NCBI RefSeq assembly: GCF_028769735.1
Contig: NC_088169.1
Span: 41,888,729 to 41,952,728 of the forward strand
DNA length: 64,000 bases
Direction: 5' to 3'
Source: Zonotrichia leucophrys gambelii
Taxonomy: Eukaryota; Chordata; Aves; Passeriformes; Passerellidae
In this document: piece by piece, positions 1-64,000 of the stretch
How the letters are laid out: each line of letters begins with the position of its first letter
How positions within the stretch are numbered: the stretch's first letter is position 1
Notes under the pieces: generated by a model
What the model was told of the DNA's origin: nothing
What the model saw: only the letters and a program-made list of their open reading frames with translations
The model's database searches: none
Made by a program: the position numbers and the translations under genes

Positions 1-1529
1 AATGGGGTGCTAATTCCACACCTCTTCTATAAGGCAAACATGCAAAGAGCCCTTGTCTCTCTCATACTGAGGTTCTGAGCTCATGAACAGGGAAAGCAGA
101 GCCAGACCAAGTGAAGGACTTGGAAGCGCGTCTTGTTTCCCTTCTCCCCAACCATTAGGTCTGTTCTGGGAGGGTTGTTCCAACAGCTTCCAGCAGCTTC
201 CAGGCCTGAGTAGAGCTGTACAGAAATGTGGGGTTTCCAGGATGTGGTCCCTCTCCTCGTGTTGCTCCCAGAGACCGCTGTTAGTTAGGAATGGGCTGTG
301 CCACAGCCTCCTGCTTCATGCCTCTCCTGCTCCCCTTTTGCATGACCCAGCTTTCCTGTTTGGGTATGTGCAGTTATTCTTGGAAAAATTGTCTTTTCCT
401 GGCCTGGGGTACAGCAGCTGGGACAAGGCAAAAAAACTCTTATCCCAGCCACCAGAATGTGAGCAATAAACTGCAAGAAGACAAATGAAATTGTGATGAT
501 ACCTTTATTTACTCCCTGGGAGGATACAGAAGGAAGCATATGGGATAGCTTAACCATTTCCCATAATTTAAAACCTCCCTCTTTCCCACTGTTACTATAG
601 CTGTTCCTGAATTGTGTAGGATTTTAACCTGCCCTGAGAATAGGCAAGGTTTTCTGCTGGTAGTTGGGGTCTAACTTCAGCACGTCCTCAAGACCTGAGA
701 TAGCTGTGCTGTTTTCTGAAGCAGAACACGTAGAGCCTGAAAGCTCTGCTAAATGTAAGGTTTAGACCTTCACTGTTCACTCTTATTGACAGGGAATTTG
801 AGCAGCCACATTGGAGATTATGCACAGCAAACAGAGCAACAGCAATCTCATTATTTATTTCAGTTTTCTGCCCTGTAGCACCCTTGTCTTGTAAGCAGAG
901 ACATGCCCAGAAGAGGAACAGAGAGTCTGCACGCCAGTTCCCTAGAAGGACTGTTTCTTCTCATGGCATAAGGAATGTATCTTACATGGTGTGAAAGACA
1001 AATAATTTATGGGATTTGATGTGTTTTACAAGGGGAAGAATGGCATGAGTGGTTTGGACTGATTGGGAGTAACTCAAGGTTGTGTCTAAATAGCCATGTA
1101 TATATTACTTGTTTAATACCTGCTGGCAAGTGTTGAATCTTCACAGTGACCTGTGCAAGCCACAATTATACATGGCACGGCAAAATGAATTTTTTAGTAA
1201 CGCTGTTATGCAGAAAGTTTCAATATGCATTTATCTCATGGGTTAACAAACATTTCCTACATTTCTGTGAAGTACCAGTTCTTTCAAACAGAAAAAGAGA
1301 AATGGATTAAATTGATTCCGTGATAGTAAGTGAAGCTAGTGACAAATGTATCTGTGTTCTGCACTCAGTCTGAGTCCCCCTAGGCTTAAGTTTGGATTCT
1401 TGCTGTATGCAGAAGTCCAGAGAATTTGGTTTTAGTGCAATTTTATTTTTAACGTTTTTTTTCTCCTGAAATATCCATATCTCTTTGGAGTCTCTATTCA
1501 TATTTTGTTGGTTTTATTTTTTATTTCAG
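1..1529 (+). other. ABCC4 intron (3' end of an intron that starts outside)
   Basis: Intronic on position and phase, ending at the ttatttcag acceptor. I see no exon and no recognisable repeat. Short open frames at 83-557 overlap on both strands and carry no family signature. Confidence 0.8.

Positions 1530-64000
<62,471 letters not shown>

Overview
The window comes from a vertebrate nuclear genome, most likely a bird. The evidence is spliced, intron-rich coding sequence and a low density of interspersed repeats. The only repeats I can place in a family are degraded CR1-type LINE 3' ends (near 12.0, 31.0, 40.5, 46.7-47.2 and 51.6-52.1 kb). I see no Alu, B1 or L1-like sequence. Turtles and crocodilians also carry CR1, so 'bird' is an inference, and I cannot name the species.

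The only protein-coding gene I can support is on the + strand: the 3' half of ABCC4 (MRP4), an ABC-C family exporter of organic anions and cyclic nucleotides. Ten internal exons (1,321 coding nt) lie at 1530-1676, 26525-26604, 44447-44597, 45244-45363, 48718-48828, 50310-50410, 52557-52748, 56864-57019, 61037-61126 and 61604-61776. All junctions are AG/GT, phases agree at every join, and there is no stop codon or frameshift. The exons encode, in order: part of the second transmembrane domain (TMD2) with its two long cytoplasmic loops, the linker to the second nucleotide-binding domain (NBD2), and NBD2 through the A-loop, Walker A, Q-loop, signature, Walker B and D-loop. The 5' half of the gene lies to the left. 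The last part of NBD2 (H-loop) and the C-terminus lie to the right.

Layout: 0-1.5 kb is intron. The first exon here is followed by a 24.8 kb intron and then, after an 80-nt exon, a 17.8 kb intron. Eight exons are then packed into 44.4-61.8 kb, with introns of 0.5-4.1 kb. From 61.8 kb to the end is intron again. The other open frames in the window are short, overlap on both strands, match no family I recognise, and look like chance frames in A+T-rich intron DNA.

No exotic system is evident. The most interesting non-coding signals are: a group of near-perfect short-loop hairpins (11-16 bp stems), far more than chance would give; a weak 5' splice site paired with a 3' splice site whose pyrimidine tract is replaced by a 14-bp palindrome, flanking the exon that encodes the NBD2 signature and Walker B; a CpG-dense patch in an otherwise CpG-poor intron near 6.95-7.46 kb; a 24-bp minisatellite just after the Walker A exon; and an unclassified ~42-bp sequence shared by two intronic sites.
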